Shown here piece by piece: positions 23,101 to 32,196 of a DNA stretch of 64,000 nt (its first letter is position 1; each line of letters begins with the position of its first letter). This DNA is from Fistulifera solaris (Eukaryota > Bacillariophyta > Bacillariophyceae > Naviculales > Stauroneidaceae): the NCBI GenBank assembly GCA_030295235.1, contig AP026128.1, positions 62,001-126,000 of the forward strand, written 5' to 3'. Both the position numbers and the translations under genes were made by a program. A model generated the notes under the pieces. It ran no database searches, was not told the DNA's origin, and worked only from the letters and a program-made list of their open reading frames with translations.

Positions 23101-23901
23101 CTCCACCGCATGGACATCTGACTTAACAACGCTAGCCTTCAAGTAGTATAACCCATAGTGTGACTGAGGTACCGTCAACACACTCTTTCCGGAGGGGTCA
23201 GTGATCTTCATCGCACAACTGGTTATCTCAATCTTGCACCCTTGCTTCACTAAAGCCCCAGTACTGATGATATTCTTTGCGAACGTTGGCGCCACCTTGA
23301 CTTCACTCAACTTCATAGTACCACCCACAGTAGCGAGCATGAGTGTACCCTTCTTGTGTACTTGGACTTCCTTTCCGTCGCCGACGACCAAATACTCCTT
23401 CGTCGAAATAACATCGCGCAAAATCGTTTCATCCAAAACAACATGGCACGTCGCTCCACTGTCGAGAAGAAACCTTTCCTTGTCGTTGACTCTCGACGTT
23501 TCGACCGCACCAACTTGATGAACGACGCCACAGAACTCTTCGCCGCCTTTGCCGACCTCATAGCACATGCCAACGAACATGTTCAGGTCCTTGTTCTCCG
23601 ACTTCGGATCCTTGCCGTTCGACTTGTCCGGACACTCGCGAGAGAAATGGCCTTCCTTGCCACAGTTGAAGCAGACTTTCTTCTTGTCGCTCTTGCACTC
23701 CGCTGCCTTGTGTTCCTTGTTTGCCGCAGTTGCGGCACTTTCCTTGAACTTCTTCTTAAAACCACCCTTGCCCTTTTCGACGTTTAATGCTAAATTTTTA
23801 TTTTCTTTTTTGTCTTTTTTCTTTTTCTTCGTTTTCTTCATCGTTCTTGGGCTTGAAACAGCGCTTCCACTTGTTCCGGATCTCCTTCTCGAGGTCTTCA
23901 A
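20149..23901 (-). CDS. Copia Pol polyprotein (PR-IN-RT-RH)
   Basis: A 1250-codon frame, open throughout. A zinc knuckle C-x2-C-x4-H-x4-C (C77, C80, H85, C90) is really the end of Gag. Protease has LLDSGATCH (D147). Integrase has an H/C zinc region (YGHASDI ... CEACAYAK) and the catalytic core with VDTSGP, CDNAGE and the Glu in MNGVVERKF. Reverse transcriptase starts near KWIFKKKK and has the catalytic VVYVDDCIL. RNase H has WVDSNFA, SSTEAEYYA and FEDNTGAI. All catalytic residues are in place, so the enzyme set looks functional. The true N-terminus is not the first Met: the frame joins Gag by a +1 shift in the overlap 23901-23798. The last codons end exactly at the LTR edge. Confidence 0.93.
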   Translation of the reverse strand: MKTSRRRSGTSGSAVSSPRTMKKTKKKKKDKKENKNLALNVEKGKGGFKKKFKESAATAANKEHKAAECKSDKKKVCFNCGKEGHFSRECPDKSNGKDPKSENKDLNMFVGMCYEVGKGGEEFCGVVHQVGAVETSRVNDKERFLLDSGATCHVVLDETILRDVISTKEYLVVGDGKEVQVHKKGTLMLATVGGTMKLSEVKVAPTFAKNIISTGALVKQGCKIEITSCAMKITDPSGKSVLTVPQSHYGLYYLKASVVKSDVHAVETKVKMDINAAHDMYGHASDIPLKSLMKQLGIELTGTKETCEACAYAKAKAKAVCKSTAIKATAKGERFYVDTSGPYKKSLGQSCYWILLVDDYTRKAWSYFVTKKSMIGKVMTLFLDRLKGDPNVIVKYIRCDNAGENGTFKEICEARGITMEFTAPHTPQMNGVVERKFTTIRDKALAMMLAAKLSDEHQGKLWPEAVHTATKLDNAVPNRNVESSPDYAWYGEHPKILKHLVQWGRIGYVTLRNKQPKLEKKSVKCVMVGYADSHAGDTYRVYKPDENIVILSRDVTWADWHGSSASVASELRMFAAGMEVDLKDDQIGEEVAIKPVMLEDVDAGAGRKVVEEKAAEEVVEVAVEGPTEALVPEATADNTPAPNQRKETQSTMKRLNREMARLDTSYNPTMNAKGEINTIDVSEGYFHYVLNTELASDPGAPKTYKEALVGPDADKWKEAMKKEIENFIKRDAWKMVPRKQMKERGRKPVTPKWIFKKKKEATGIRFKARTCARGFVQIPGVDFTLSHSPVASDMSVRMVLAVVLYMWKKMWVTEVIDVEAAFLEAKLREEVYLEWPFGLYEFGYITHEELIDYIILLERAMYGLVQSPREYFMLYCAQLRKLGLIQSAADPCVWFKVVNGETVLIIVVYVDDCILAGPQEEINWFKREIKKRFNITEMGPIQKHLGVWYERKSDEAGEFYEVRMDEYKDEIVKDWKELIGPLKAEKTPGYPGESLVKNEGDPVNKDQYRKFLGRLMWLVRKVAPECGNAVRELAMFMDSPGEEHWRAMKRLVGYLESTDVHLKLREPVNLKVYAWVDSNFATNKETRKSVTGYFVTIGGCLCGFSSKLQPAVTLSSTEAEYYAASTCATDIKFLQMLFEELFPKVKIRPATLFEDNTGAIFLMENQVVGNRTKHIDIRMHFIREMMAATEKEEARLVVKFIRSERNIADLETKNVTEKIHDLLVPVVREGLMTQLILAADREDVKERGRG

Positions 23902-24481
23902 TCGAGGTCTCGTTGATCTTTCCGCTCAACTTCGTGATCACATCCGAATACTCGTCAGGAAGGTTGGCCAAGTAGTGGGCTTTCAAAACGAAACTTGGCT
24001 TCACATACTGCGATCCGATTGTCTTCAAACGGTTCTGTAACCGATCGCACTCCAGGAAGAACTTGTCAGGGTCATCTTCCTTCGACGCCAACTTGCACCG
24101 TCCGAACTCCGCCAACACCTCCGCCAAATCTTCCTCGCTGTTCCGGGCGTACTTAGCATCCAAAAGCTTGAATGCGTCTCTCGCATCACCATCCGCTCTC
24201 TTGACAAGACCCAAAGGAACGCCTTCGCACGCAATCACCAACAAATCGATGATCTCGAGATTGCTTCGATACAACTCCTTGTCCTTCGCCGTCGCCGTCG
24301 CTCCCATCGCAACTTCCTTCGTGGGGATCTCGGCCTTCAGGTCATCGAACACACTTGTCCAACCTCTCTTCGTGATCAGCGACATCGTCTTGAACTTCCA
24401 GTCATCGTACGACTTCTCAGCGACCTTGTCGTCCAACGGGTAGAAGGTCAAAGCCCTCATCTTCTCTCCCTCGTCGGTCAT
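23798..24481 (-). CDS. gag: Copia Gag (capsid part)
   Basis: 227 codons from an ATG 50 bp inside the 5' LTR. It has the UBN2-like Gag fold of copia elements: KSYDDWKFKTMSLI near the N-terminus and later FLECDRLQNRLKTIG with LANLPDEYSDVITKL. It ends in a very A-rich stretch coding EEKEKRQKRK, where it overlaps the pol frame by about 104 bp. The zinc knuckle that completes Gag is in the pol frame, so a shift of +1 (or one indel in an A-run) is needed to make Gag-Pol. Both a programmed shift and a homopolymer sequence error are possible. Confidence 0.88.
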   Translation of the reverse strand: MTDEGEKMRALTFYPLDDKVAEKSYDDWKFKTMSLITKRGWTSVFDDLKAEIPTKEVAMGATATAKDKELYRSNLEIIDLLVIACEGVPLGLVKRADGDARDAFKLLDAKYARNSEEDLAEVLAEFGRCKLASKEDDPDKFFLECDRLQNRLKTIGSQYVKPSFVLKAHYLANLPDEYSDVITKLSGKINETSIEDLEKEIRNKWKRCFKPKNDEENEEKEKRQKRK

Positions 24482-24530
24482 CTTGTCTTGTCTCGTAAAC
24501 TTTTTTTTCTCAACGCCACGCTTATAAGCG

Positions 24531-25018
24531 TGTTGAAATTTCTACCGCGGTCTGTAACTGCTCTCGGCTATCGGGGACTCCACACACCCCAGACAAAAGA
24601 CTATTGAAACAACGAACTTTTGCTCCAAACACTCGTTTACAGAATTATGACGATTTCCTACGATTACTTTCGCTTTCCTCTTTTCACTGGTCTCCGATCT
24701 GATCTTGATCTGATCATGATCCGATCTTGCCAAGTCCATTTCTCCAATAACAACTTTAGGATAAAATAGCCCTTTCTGCCAATCCACCAGATTCTCCATT
24801 ATTGCATGTTCCTTAGCAACTAGCAACAGTCATCGTCCATAATTGCATACTGGATTCTTCCGTGATCCCAAATCCCCAAACATATAGTTCGAAACACTTC
24901 CGAGACTCCTTTCACGAGTAGAATGCTTTCCCAATAAACTAGGCGGTCATTTCGAACCATTCCGACATCCGATGACGTGTCAACTCATGACTGAATAAAT
25001 CTTTCAGTCCGACACTCA
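24531..25018 (-). repeat. 5' LTR of the copia element (488 bp)
   Basis: Same sequence as 19664-20151 with no difference found by eye. It carries the same TGACGTGTCA at 24973-24982. It is preceded, in the sense direction, by a further 20 bp of the element's internal 3' end (25038-25019), so it also looks like the 3' LTR of another, rearranged copy. Confidence 0.93.
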
Positions 25019-25184
25019 ACCTCGACCTCGCTCTTTGAATACGGAGTTGGCGTCGGATCCTGGTGCGCCGAAAACTTACAAGGAAGCCTTGGTTGGTCCG
25101 GATGCAGACAAGTGGAAAGAGGCAATGAAGAAGGAGATTGAAAATTTCATTAAAAGAGATGCTTGGAAGATGGTTCCTAGAAAG
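25019..25184 (+). mobile_element. Rearranged copia fragments: 20 bp of 3' internal end joined to inverted pol piece
   Basis: 25019-25038 repeats the end of pol (matching 20152-20171). From about 25034 to 25184 the plus strand reads TELASDPGAPKTYKEAL and onward to DAWKMVPRK, which is the reverse complement of about 21688-21840 inside the element. The join lies in a shared tttga, a microhomology typical of template switching. After 25184 the similarity stops abruptly. The fragment covers the start of the reverse transcriptase region and is not a functional gene. Confidence 0.85.
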
Positions 25185-25744
25185 GGTTCGAACCCTGGCG
25201 GAGTGAGTTTGTTGCCGACTCCTGTGAAGCCGGGAGGATAAAAGAACAGGGCTTGAAGCGGTCTCAAGCGAGGAGGCTGAAGGGCAAAACAGTACGATCA
25301 TGATAGTATAAGGCCAGGGAGGATGTCAGATTGAGGGTCTGGACGTCAATCAGAGTGGCTTATATATCATGGATCGGGGTAGAAATACGACGTGATTGGG
25401 TTGGCTCTGTGGTTCGATTCCACAGTACGTTAGTATTTTCATCAGCGCACCGCGCACCGCGCACCGCAAAAAAAATCCTGCTATGTGCTATGTGAGGGCG
25501 AAACATCAACTGTCGTACCAGTACTCAAAATTATTCGCCTTTCGCCTTTATCGTCTTCGCGCCGTCTCCCTCCGTCGCCACTTTACAACCCATTCCCGTT
25601 CGTGACTGACGACACCTTTATTGCTTGTTGATCCTCTATTGTATACTACGGAGTAGCATTTTTCTTCGTCTTCTATCTCCTAGTTGTTACTGTATTACTT
25701 TGTCGGGGACAGAGAATTGGCTTAAAGAGAAGGAAGTTCCCAGG
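25185..25744. other. Intergenic region with two pol III B-box-like sites
   Basis: No gene is seen. It holds ggttcgaaccc at about 25184-25195 and ctgtggttcgattccacag at about 25406-25424; the second folds as a T-arm-like hairpin with a perfect B-box core. No full tRNA cloverleaf can be drawn for either. There is also a cgcaccg triplet repeat (about 25446-25468) and a tacggagta 9-mer (25647-25655) 90 bp before the next gene. Confidence 0.45.
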
Positions 25745-27655
25745 ATGTTGAAGCTGCGCGTGCTCTTCTTCTACTATTGCATACGAACGGCACGTCCATT
25801 TTCGGGTGTATCGCTGACACGTCGTGTCTCCCAATTGACACCACCCGATGTATCTTTTCCAAAATCAGAAGAACGAATTGAAAGAGCACCGCGGATCATT
25901 ATAGTTGGTGGAGGTGTCGGTGGATTGGCCATTGCTTGTAGGATCGCGTTTCGGCATCCCCAAAGTCAAGTGATTTTGTTGGAAAAGAATGCGGAAGTCG
26001 GAGGACGGATGGGATCCTTTGATGTGCAAGTAGATGGTGTTGGAATCTTTCGACACGAGCGTGGCCCGAGTCTTCTTCTGTTACCGCATGTTTATCGTGC
26101 GCTATTTGATGACCTTCAACAAGGGTCTGCCGAAGACTATGGAATCACAATGAAACGATGTAGCCCCGCCTATCAAGTTGTTTTTGATGATGGTGACAGA
26201 ATCAATGTGGGATTTGATCGATCGGATCCTAAATCGATAGAATTAGAAAAGGAATCGCGGAAAACGATGGATACATTCGAATCAAATGGCTCCACAAAAT
26301 GGGACGAATACATGGATATATGCGAAGCATACCTGGACTGTGGATTGCCCAATTTTATCGAAGAACGCCTTGACCTGCCGAGTTTTCCCAAATTTCTGTC
26401 AGCTGCGCTAGGCGACTTTGGTAAAGCGTGGCCTTTGAAGCCACATTCGGATGTGTTGGATGATATTTTTTCTTCCGAAAAGATGAAAGCACTGGCTTCG
26501 TTTCAGGATCTGTATGTGGGACTGGAGCCTTTTGCTAACCAAAATTTGCCTTTCGGTGGTGTTCTGGATACAACAGCCCCCGCCGTTTTCGGATTACTTT
26601 CCGCTATCGAATTGCATCCTACCAACAACAAATGCGGAGTATTTGCTCCAATCGGAGGATTTCGTGCCGTAACGAATGGGATGGAGTCTCTCGCGCGAGA
26701 CTTGGGGGTAGTGGTAAAAACCGGAACAACCGTTACAAAAGTAATTTCGGAAGGCGTTTATTGTTGTGAAACGTCCAACACTGATAAGAAATGGTTTGAA
26801 GCGGCTGATTATACTGTGGTAAACGCCGATCTTCCGTATGCGAAAAAGACTATATTAGACGACAATCAACAAGTTGACGAAGGACCTACGTATGATTGGG
26901 ACGATTCTTATCGATTTAGTTGCGGAGTTATTGCGTTCCACTGGTCTTTTACAAAAACATTGGACGATTTGAATACTCATAACGTTTTCATGTCAGTTAA
27001 AAGCAGAAACGCAGCAGAGAAAAGCTGGGAGGTGATTCGAGGAAACAACAAAGAGAAGCTTTTTAAGTGGGATATGAATTTGCCATTCAACTTCTACGTT
27101 CACCGCGCCAGTCTAGCAGACCCCTCGGCGGCTCCAAAGGTAAGTATTCGGCTTATTACGTGTAATTGCTATGACTCTATGAGCGACTAAAGGTATATTT
27201 TGAAGGGCGCGGACTCGATTCTTGTCCTCGTTCCTTGCCCTGCGCTTGATCGTTTGACTGACGTGAAGTCGATGAACAGAGAAGAAGTTGTTCAAGCTTA
27301 CAATAACCAATTTGATGACAAGTTGATCACATGCGTACGGCAGTCTGTGTTGCAAAGACTGGCTGTCATTGACTCCCTGAAAGATATTCAACAACATCTG
27401 ATACATGAGGTTGTCGATACACCTGCTTCCTACGCTGATAAATACAATGTCGGAGCTGGAACTCCTTTCGCTTTAAGTCATGGATTTGGTCAATTGAGCA
27501 TTACGCGACCGGGTCCGCTTTCTTCCGGTATTCCGAATGTATGCTTTTGCGGTGCCAGCAGCCGTCCTGGCAATGGGGTGCCCCTAGTTCTCATAGGCGC
27601 CAAGCTTGTTGCCGAGAAGGTCGCCAACACAATTTCATTGACGGCCAATGATTAG
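25745..27655 (+). CDS. Phytoene desaturase/carotenoid isomerase (CrtI)-like FAD oxidoreductase
   Basis: Exons 25745-27139 and 27206-27655 (intron 66 bp, phase 0) give 614 residues. The ATG at 25745 is the first Met in a frame that starts with a hydrophobic stretch (LRVLFFYYCI), perhaps an ER/plastid signal. The Rossmann motif IIIVGGGVGGLAIA with LLEKNAEVGGRMGSF binds FAD. The C-terminus YNVGAGTPFALSHGFGQL and CFCGASSRPGNGVPLVLIGAKL is the bacterial/fungal-type CrtI signature, not the plant PDS type. Substrate is inferred from family: hydrogenation state or isomerisation of carotenes. Several CrtI-like paralogues exist in algae, so whether this is the main phytoene enzyme is open. Confidence 0.85.
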
Positions 27656-28316
27656 ACAACAAAGCACCAGATATGATAAAACTGAAGGATTTCTGTTCGG
27701 GTCTATACAAGGCAAAAAGGTGCTTCAAAGAATAACCCTTGCTATGTTTTTCCCCTGGAAAGTGCAAGTGAATGCATCCAAAATATGACAAGATGAGTCA
27801 TTCAGAAGTTTCAAACACCTGGTAGCCTGTGCATTGCACTCGCCTCTTGAAATCGAAAGGTGCTTTACGGAAAGACTCTATGCTGGGGATCGATCAAAGA
27901 AGAGCAACAAGTTATCGATTGAAATAAACAAGAAACGGAGCCGAATATTTTTCTATGGAATTCTAAGGGCCTTCGTATTTCTTTGAAACATCCAAACGAT
28001 GTCGGTAGGTCATTTTTCAAGCGTCAAATATACCTCTTGGTTTATGCATTAAAGACGATTGCGCCAACTTATCAACTTTTCTCCTTAGTTTTTTTTTACG
28101 GTATCTTTACGTTTCGTACTAGGTTTTCTTATTACCGGTACGTCGACAATTACGTCACTATTTGCGCGCAACGATATTACCCCGGAGTATAGTTTTTGCA
28201 AAAAGAGAACGACAAACCCCTCGCTTTTTTCCCGTTGCTGCTATTACTCATTATAACTATCTGCCTTCGTCTCTTTCACTGTCTCTCCCCAATTCCTTGC
28301 TTTATCGTGTCGAATA
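27656..28316. other. Intergenic region, no gene seen
   Basis: Lies between two plus-strand genes. Short open frames are present but none resembles a protein. A T-run at 28089-28096 is the only notable composition feature. Confidence 0.45.
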
Positions 28317-28946
28317 ATGATTCTCCCTAGCGCTGTACGCGGATCGAGCAAAAGCTCAGTCTTATTGTCGAGACTAACAACGACAGGTCGAAAGCAAGTG
28401 ACCTCATCCAGAAGCATGCTTTCTTTCGTTCGACCAACTTCACTCGCGTCTGCTCGCATCGCCCCATCACAATTCAAATCAGGCACTTTCATTCAAAATA
28501 ACCAAATTCGATTGTTCGAGACCGAAGCAGAATTTCACAATGTGGCAGATGAGGCCTTGGAAACCATTCAAGATACGGTCGACGAGATGCTCGAACCACA
28601 AAGCATTGACTACGAGATTAATCTAGCCAGCGGCGTCCTGACGCTCAAGATGAGACCCCACGGGACATGGGTTTTAAATAAACAGACTCCTAACCGTCAA
28701 ATTTGGGTAAGATGCAGGATGCTCATTTGTCAAAAAAAATGTTCCTTATATTTTGGAAGTTCTAACCGAAATTATGTTCTCCCCATGTAGTGGTCTAGTC
28801 CGTTATCGGGTCCCAAACGGTTTGAGTTTGATCCAAAAGACAAACTATGGTTTTCTACGAAAGATGGACTCAATTTGGGGCGTACCTTGATGCAGGAAAT
28901 CCATCACGTATACCCCGAAGTCACCGATAATGACTTGGAGCTGTAA
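28317..28946 (+). CDS. Frataxin (CyaY/YFH1 family)
   Basis: Exons 28317-28706 and 28791-28946 (intron 84 bp, phase 0) give 181 residues. The first 60 or so are a basic, Ser/Thr-rich mitochondrial targeting peptide. The frataxin domain starts with the acidic helix EAEFHNVADEALETIQD and TVDEMLE, followed by the strands LASGVLTLKMRPHGTWVLNK, QTPNRQIW, then WSSPLSGPKRFEF and the C-terminal helix. The intron falls right after the invariant QIW. Frataxin delivers iron or activates the cysteine desulfurase complex in mitochondrial Fe-S cluster assembly. Confidence 0.95.
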
Positions 28947-29019
28947 GAGATTGACGCTACCTTTTGCGAAAGTGAGATGTAAGAATTTAAAATTATTTCT
29001 CCGTATATTGGAAGCAACT

Positions 29020-31677
29020 TTAGTCGTCTAGCAAGTCATCAAGATCGTCGTCGCCCCAATCATCATTAAAGTCATTAGCGTCTGCCGTCAACTGCGTTGC
29101 ACTCGGTTGCGTCTTCGCTGTCGTCAGTGGACGAGCGGTAGGCTTTCCAAACGAAGGCTTGGCGGCGAGATCAAATTCGGCGAAGAAATCGTCAGCTTTC
29201 GGTTTTGTGGCAATGGGCAGTTTAGTAGCGGTAGGCTTCGGAGCGCCAAGCTTTGTTATCACTGGTGCTGACATCGGAGACGGCGCAAGTGCTCCCTGGG
29301 GTTGATCCAAGTGATTATTGCGATGGTGCAGAGCGGTGTTGTGCGCCGCCCCGCCTTGCCAGGACGGCCCTCCATGACTTGCACCATGTAAATTCAGGCC
29401 GGGTCGAGAAGCCACCGGCTGAGGGGATGAAATGTCCTGTTTGTCTTTTGAACTACTTCTTCTTATTAGTTGTTTTTTCTGTGACGGAGGAGTCTTCGAT
29501 CTAGGCTTTCCAAAGCTTGTCCCGGCCACACGATGGGTATTCTCGGGTTCTTGTGCAAGCTCAACATCGCCTTCACCTTCGTCCCAATCCCAGTCATCGG
29601 CATCGCTTTCTGCCTCATTAGTTGACCTGAAAGTAGTAACGCAATAAAATATCTGAGTACTTGGATTATGAGGACACAGCATGCTTATGTCACCCACTTT
29701 TAACTTACACCCCTTCGTATACAGCAGATTTGTGAAAACGTCTATTCGAAAGATCCCCGATGTGTGAAACCCCCACCCTGGCTTTTCTCTGGTAGTAGCA
29801 ATACGCAGCCATGATGAAGAACAAGACAAAGGAAACGGTCGGCATGAAACCGAAACCGTCATTCTCATCGGTTTCAACGCACATATCATCAGGCCTTTCT
29901 TCTTCGTTTACCTCAAAGCACTTTCCCGTATGCCAAATACATGCTTTGCCAGCTTCGTTCGGATTTCCTAACTTGCAGCTATCACAGGTTGTAAAAGACT
30001 CACAAAGATCTGGTTTGGCGCACATTGCCTTGGGCTTCTCGTCCGCTTCTTTTTTCAAACAAGTAGAGCCATTCCACACACAGGCTTTGTCGTCCTCTCC
30101 GGCGTCCATATCATTACACTCATCGCAATCTTCAGCATCCTTACAAGGATCAGGATTGTCACACATGGCCTGGGGCTTCTCAGACGCGTCTTTTCTCAGA
30201 CAACTGAAGCCATCCCATACACAAGCTTTGCCGGCCTCGTCTGCACTCGTGTCATCGCACTCATCGCAATCATCAGCATCTTTGCAAGGGTCGGGCTTGT
30301 CACACATAGCTTTAGGCTTTTCATCAGCGTCTTTTTTCGAACAACTAGAGCCATCCCACACACACGCTTTGTCAGGCTCCTCCACACTCATGTCATCGCA
30401 TTCAGCGCAATCATCTGCTTCCTTGCAAGGATCAGGCTTGTCGCACATGGCTTTCGGTTTCTCATCCGCGTCTTTTTTCGAACAAGTAGAACCGTCCCAA
30501 ACACAACCTTTGTCAGGCTCGTCGACATGCGTATCATTACACTCGTCACAATCATCAGCGTCCTTGCAAGGATCAGGCATGTCACACATAGCACTGGGTT
30601 TCTCATCCGCGTCTTTCATTTCACATTTGCTTCCATCCCACACACAAGCTTTGTCATCCTGGTCCGCACTCGTATCATTGCACTCATCACAATCATCAGC
30701 TTTGAAGCAGGGATCCGGTTTTTCACACATTGCTTTGGGTTTCTCATCAGCGTCTTTTTTCGAACAACTAGCAACGTCCCAAACACAAGCTTTATCAGGC
30801 TCATCGACATTCGTGTCATTGCACTCGTCACAGTCAGTAGCATCCTGACAAGGATCCGGTTTGTCACACATTGCTTTTGGTTTCTCGGCGGCGTCGCTCT
30901 TCTTGCATTCCGCACCGGACCACACACACGCTTTGCCATCTTCCAGGGCATCCGTGTCATTACAGGCGTCACAATCATCCGCCTTAGTACAAGGATCCTT
31001 TTGTTACACATATCATCCGGCTTTTTGGAAGCTCTTCCCTTTGTACACGCACTGCCATCCCATAAGCACGCCTTTCCCTCTTCTACTTGGGCATCATTGC
31101 ACGTATCGCAGTCTTTTGCTTTCGGACACGGATCCTCTTTGACATTACACATTTCGATTGTCATTTTACTGTCTCCTTGAACACACGTATTATTTTTCCA
31201 TTGACAAAACGGATGATCCCCATCGGACGTTGCGTCCACGCATTCTCCACAAGTCGTGGCATCCGCGCACTGGACCGCTTTGCCCTCCTCGGTGGGGACG
31301 GCCACCGGCTTATCTTTTGGACCTGCCTCGACAGTCGGTTCGATATCCTTGACCGGAGCCGCCACCGGAGCTGCGGTCGACACGGGTGTATCGCATACTG
31401 GTTCTATGTCAGACTTCTCCGCCATCGCGCAAGCCCCGTCGGACCACCGACATGCTTTTCCTTGTATTTGCGGGTCCGTGGCTTGACATTCCTCACACGA
31501 GACCAAAGTGTGACAAGGATCGTCTTGCTGCTGATTGCCCGTGACATTCGCCTCGGGTTCTTTCAAATGCCGTATTTCAGATTTTTTGGTGAAAGATCCG
31601 TCGGATGACACCAGCACAACGAGAATGGAAATAAGAATCAGCGATAACGGACGTCGCCGTGTGATTCGATGTGTCAT
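29020..31677 (-). CDS. Type I membrane protein with tandem Cys-rich PSI-like repeats
   Basis: Two exons (31677-29709, 29626-29020; intron 82 bp) give about 858 residues when one A is restored in an A-run near 31001 (CNK continues as KDPCTKADDCDACND). A signal peptide (LSLILISILVVLVSS) precedes about eleven Cys-rich modules. Seven are near-identical 47-residue tandem copies of the form DPCKDADDCDECND, ACVWDGSSC, EKPKAMCDKP, each with about six Cys and the C-x-W core of PSI (plexin-semaphorin-integrin) domains. A membrane segment (MPTVSFVLFFIMAAYCYYQ) follows, then a roughly 200-residue acidic and Ser/Pro-rich cytosolic tail ending DDWGDDDLDDLLDD. The role is unknown; adhesion, wall anchoring or surface receptor are guesses from the architecture. 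Repeat number may be misassembled. Confidence 0.82.
30012..30998 (-). repeat. Seven tandem 141-bp coding repeats
   Basis: Exactly 987 bp, seven units of 47 codons, inside the PSI-like protein gene. Units differ by scattered substitutions, mostly at acidic positions (for example NDTNVDEPDK, NDTSADQDDK, DDMSVEEPDK). Two more diverged units flank it upstream and one downstream. The repeat keeps the opposite strand open for 345 codons, which I regard as a by-product. Confidence 0.9.
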
Positions 31678-32196
31678 TTTTAAACCGTTTCAACACTTGG
31701 ATGTCGCCTTGCGCGCGATTGCGACAATTTGATTATTATTAATGAGTTATCTCTCGTAATAAGCAATAAGCGCCTATTCTTCCTGTCGTTGGGGGATCGA
31801 CGTTGTAAAAAGTAATTATCTTGATTCATTCATTCATTCATTTGCCATCCCATCTGTTTGTTTCGTGCTTCGTCGATTTTTTGTTCGATCTTTCCGCATC
31901 GGAACGGCACCAATACGGTACCCAGGCATCGTAATGTAAAAGGTAAAAGATCGCAGCAGTACTAGTTTCATGGCTTAGAAACTAAATGTCGTACCAGTAT
32001 CCGTAGCCGCTATTTTGTGTTTGTTATGACGTTTTGTGCTACGATAGTCCCTTGAAAGGGTCATTTTGGGAATGGAAAAACGAACCGCAAAACAAAAACA
32101 CGGCGGACGGCGATGAAATTTGGTGCTGGGTGTTACTTTACAAGAACTACTTGCGTATTCTCTCCCTTATTTTGGCTATCACTCATTATTCATAAA
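31678..32196. promoter_or_regulatory. Shared upstream region of two divergent genes
   Basis: No gene is seen in these 519 bp between the divergent PSI-repeat and coiled-coil genes. It includes a cattcattcattcatt microrepeat at about 31826-31840. Promoter elements are not identifiable. Confidence 0.4.

Larger units (their letters stand above)
19664..25018 (-). mobile_element. Ty1/copia LTR retrotransposon, CoDi-like, nearly intact
   Basis: A 5355-bp element read on the minus strand. Order in the sense direction: 5' LTR (25018-24531), a 12-bp palindrome cgcttataagcg directly inside the LTR, gag (24481-23798), pol (protease-integrase-RT-RNase H, to 20149), then the purine-rich aaagagcgaggtcgaggt next to the 3' LTR (20151-19664). 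Integrase before reverse transcriptase identifies Ty1/copia. The LTRs are identical as far as I can read, so the insertion is recent. No 5-bp target duplication is seen (left flank cgcac, right flank acctc), because the right side is rearranged. I do not recognise a tRNA-primer binding site after the 5' LTR. Assignment to the diatom CoDi group is inferred from host context. Confidence 0.93.

Noticed and set aside
25350-25430. tRNA gene around ctgtggttcgattccacag
   Set aside because: The T-arm is good but no acceptor stem, D-arm or anticodon arm pairs at the required distances upstream.
29811-30848. 345-codon plus-strand open frame
   Set aside because: It lies fully antisense to the PSI-like repeats and exists because the repeat has no stop in that frame. 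The minus strand has the signal peptide, Cys pattern and membrane segment.
30012-30998. CRISPR-like array
   Set aside because: The 141-bp units are coding, contiguous and without spacers, in a eukaryotic gene.
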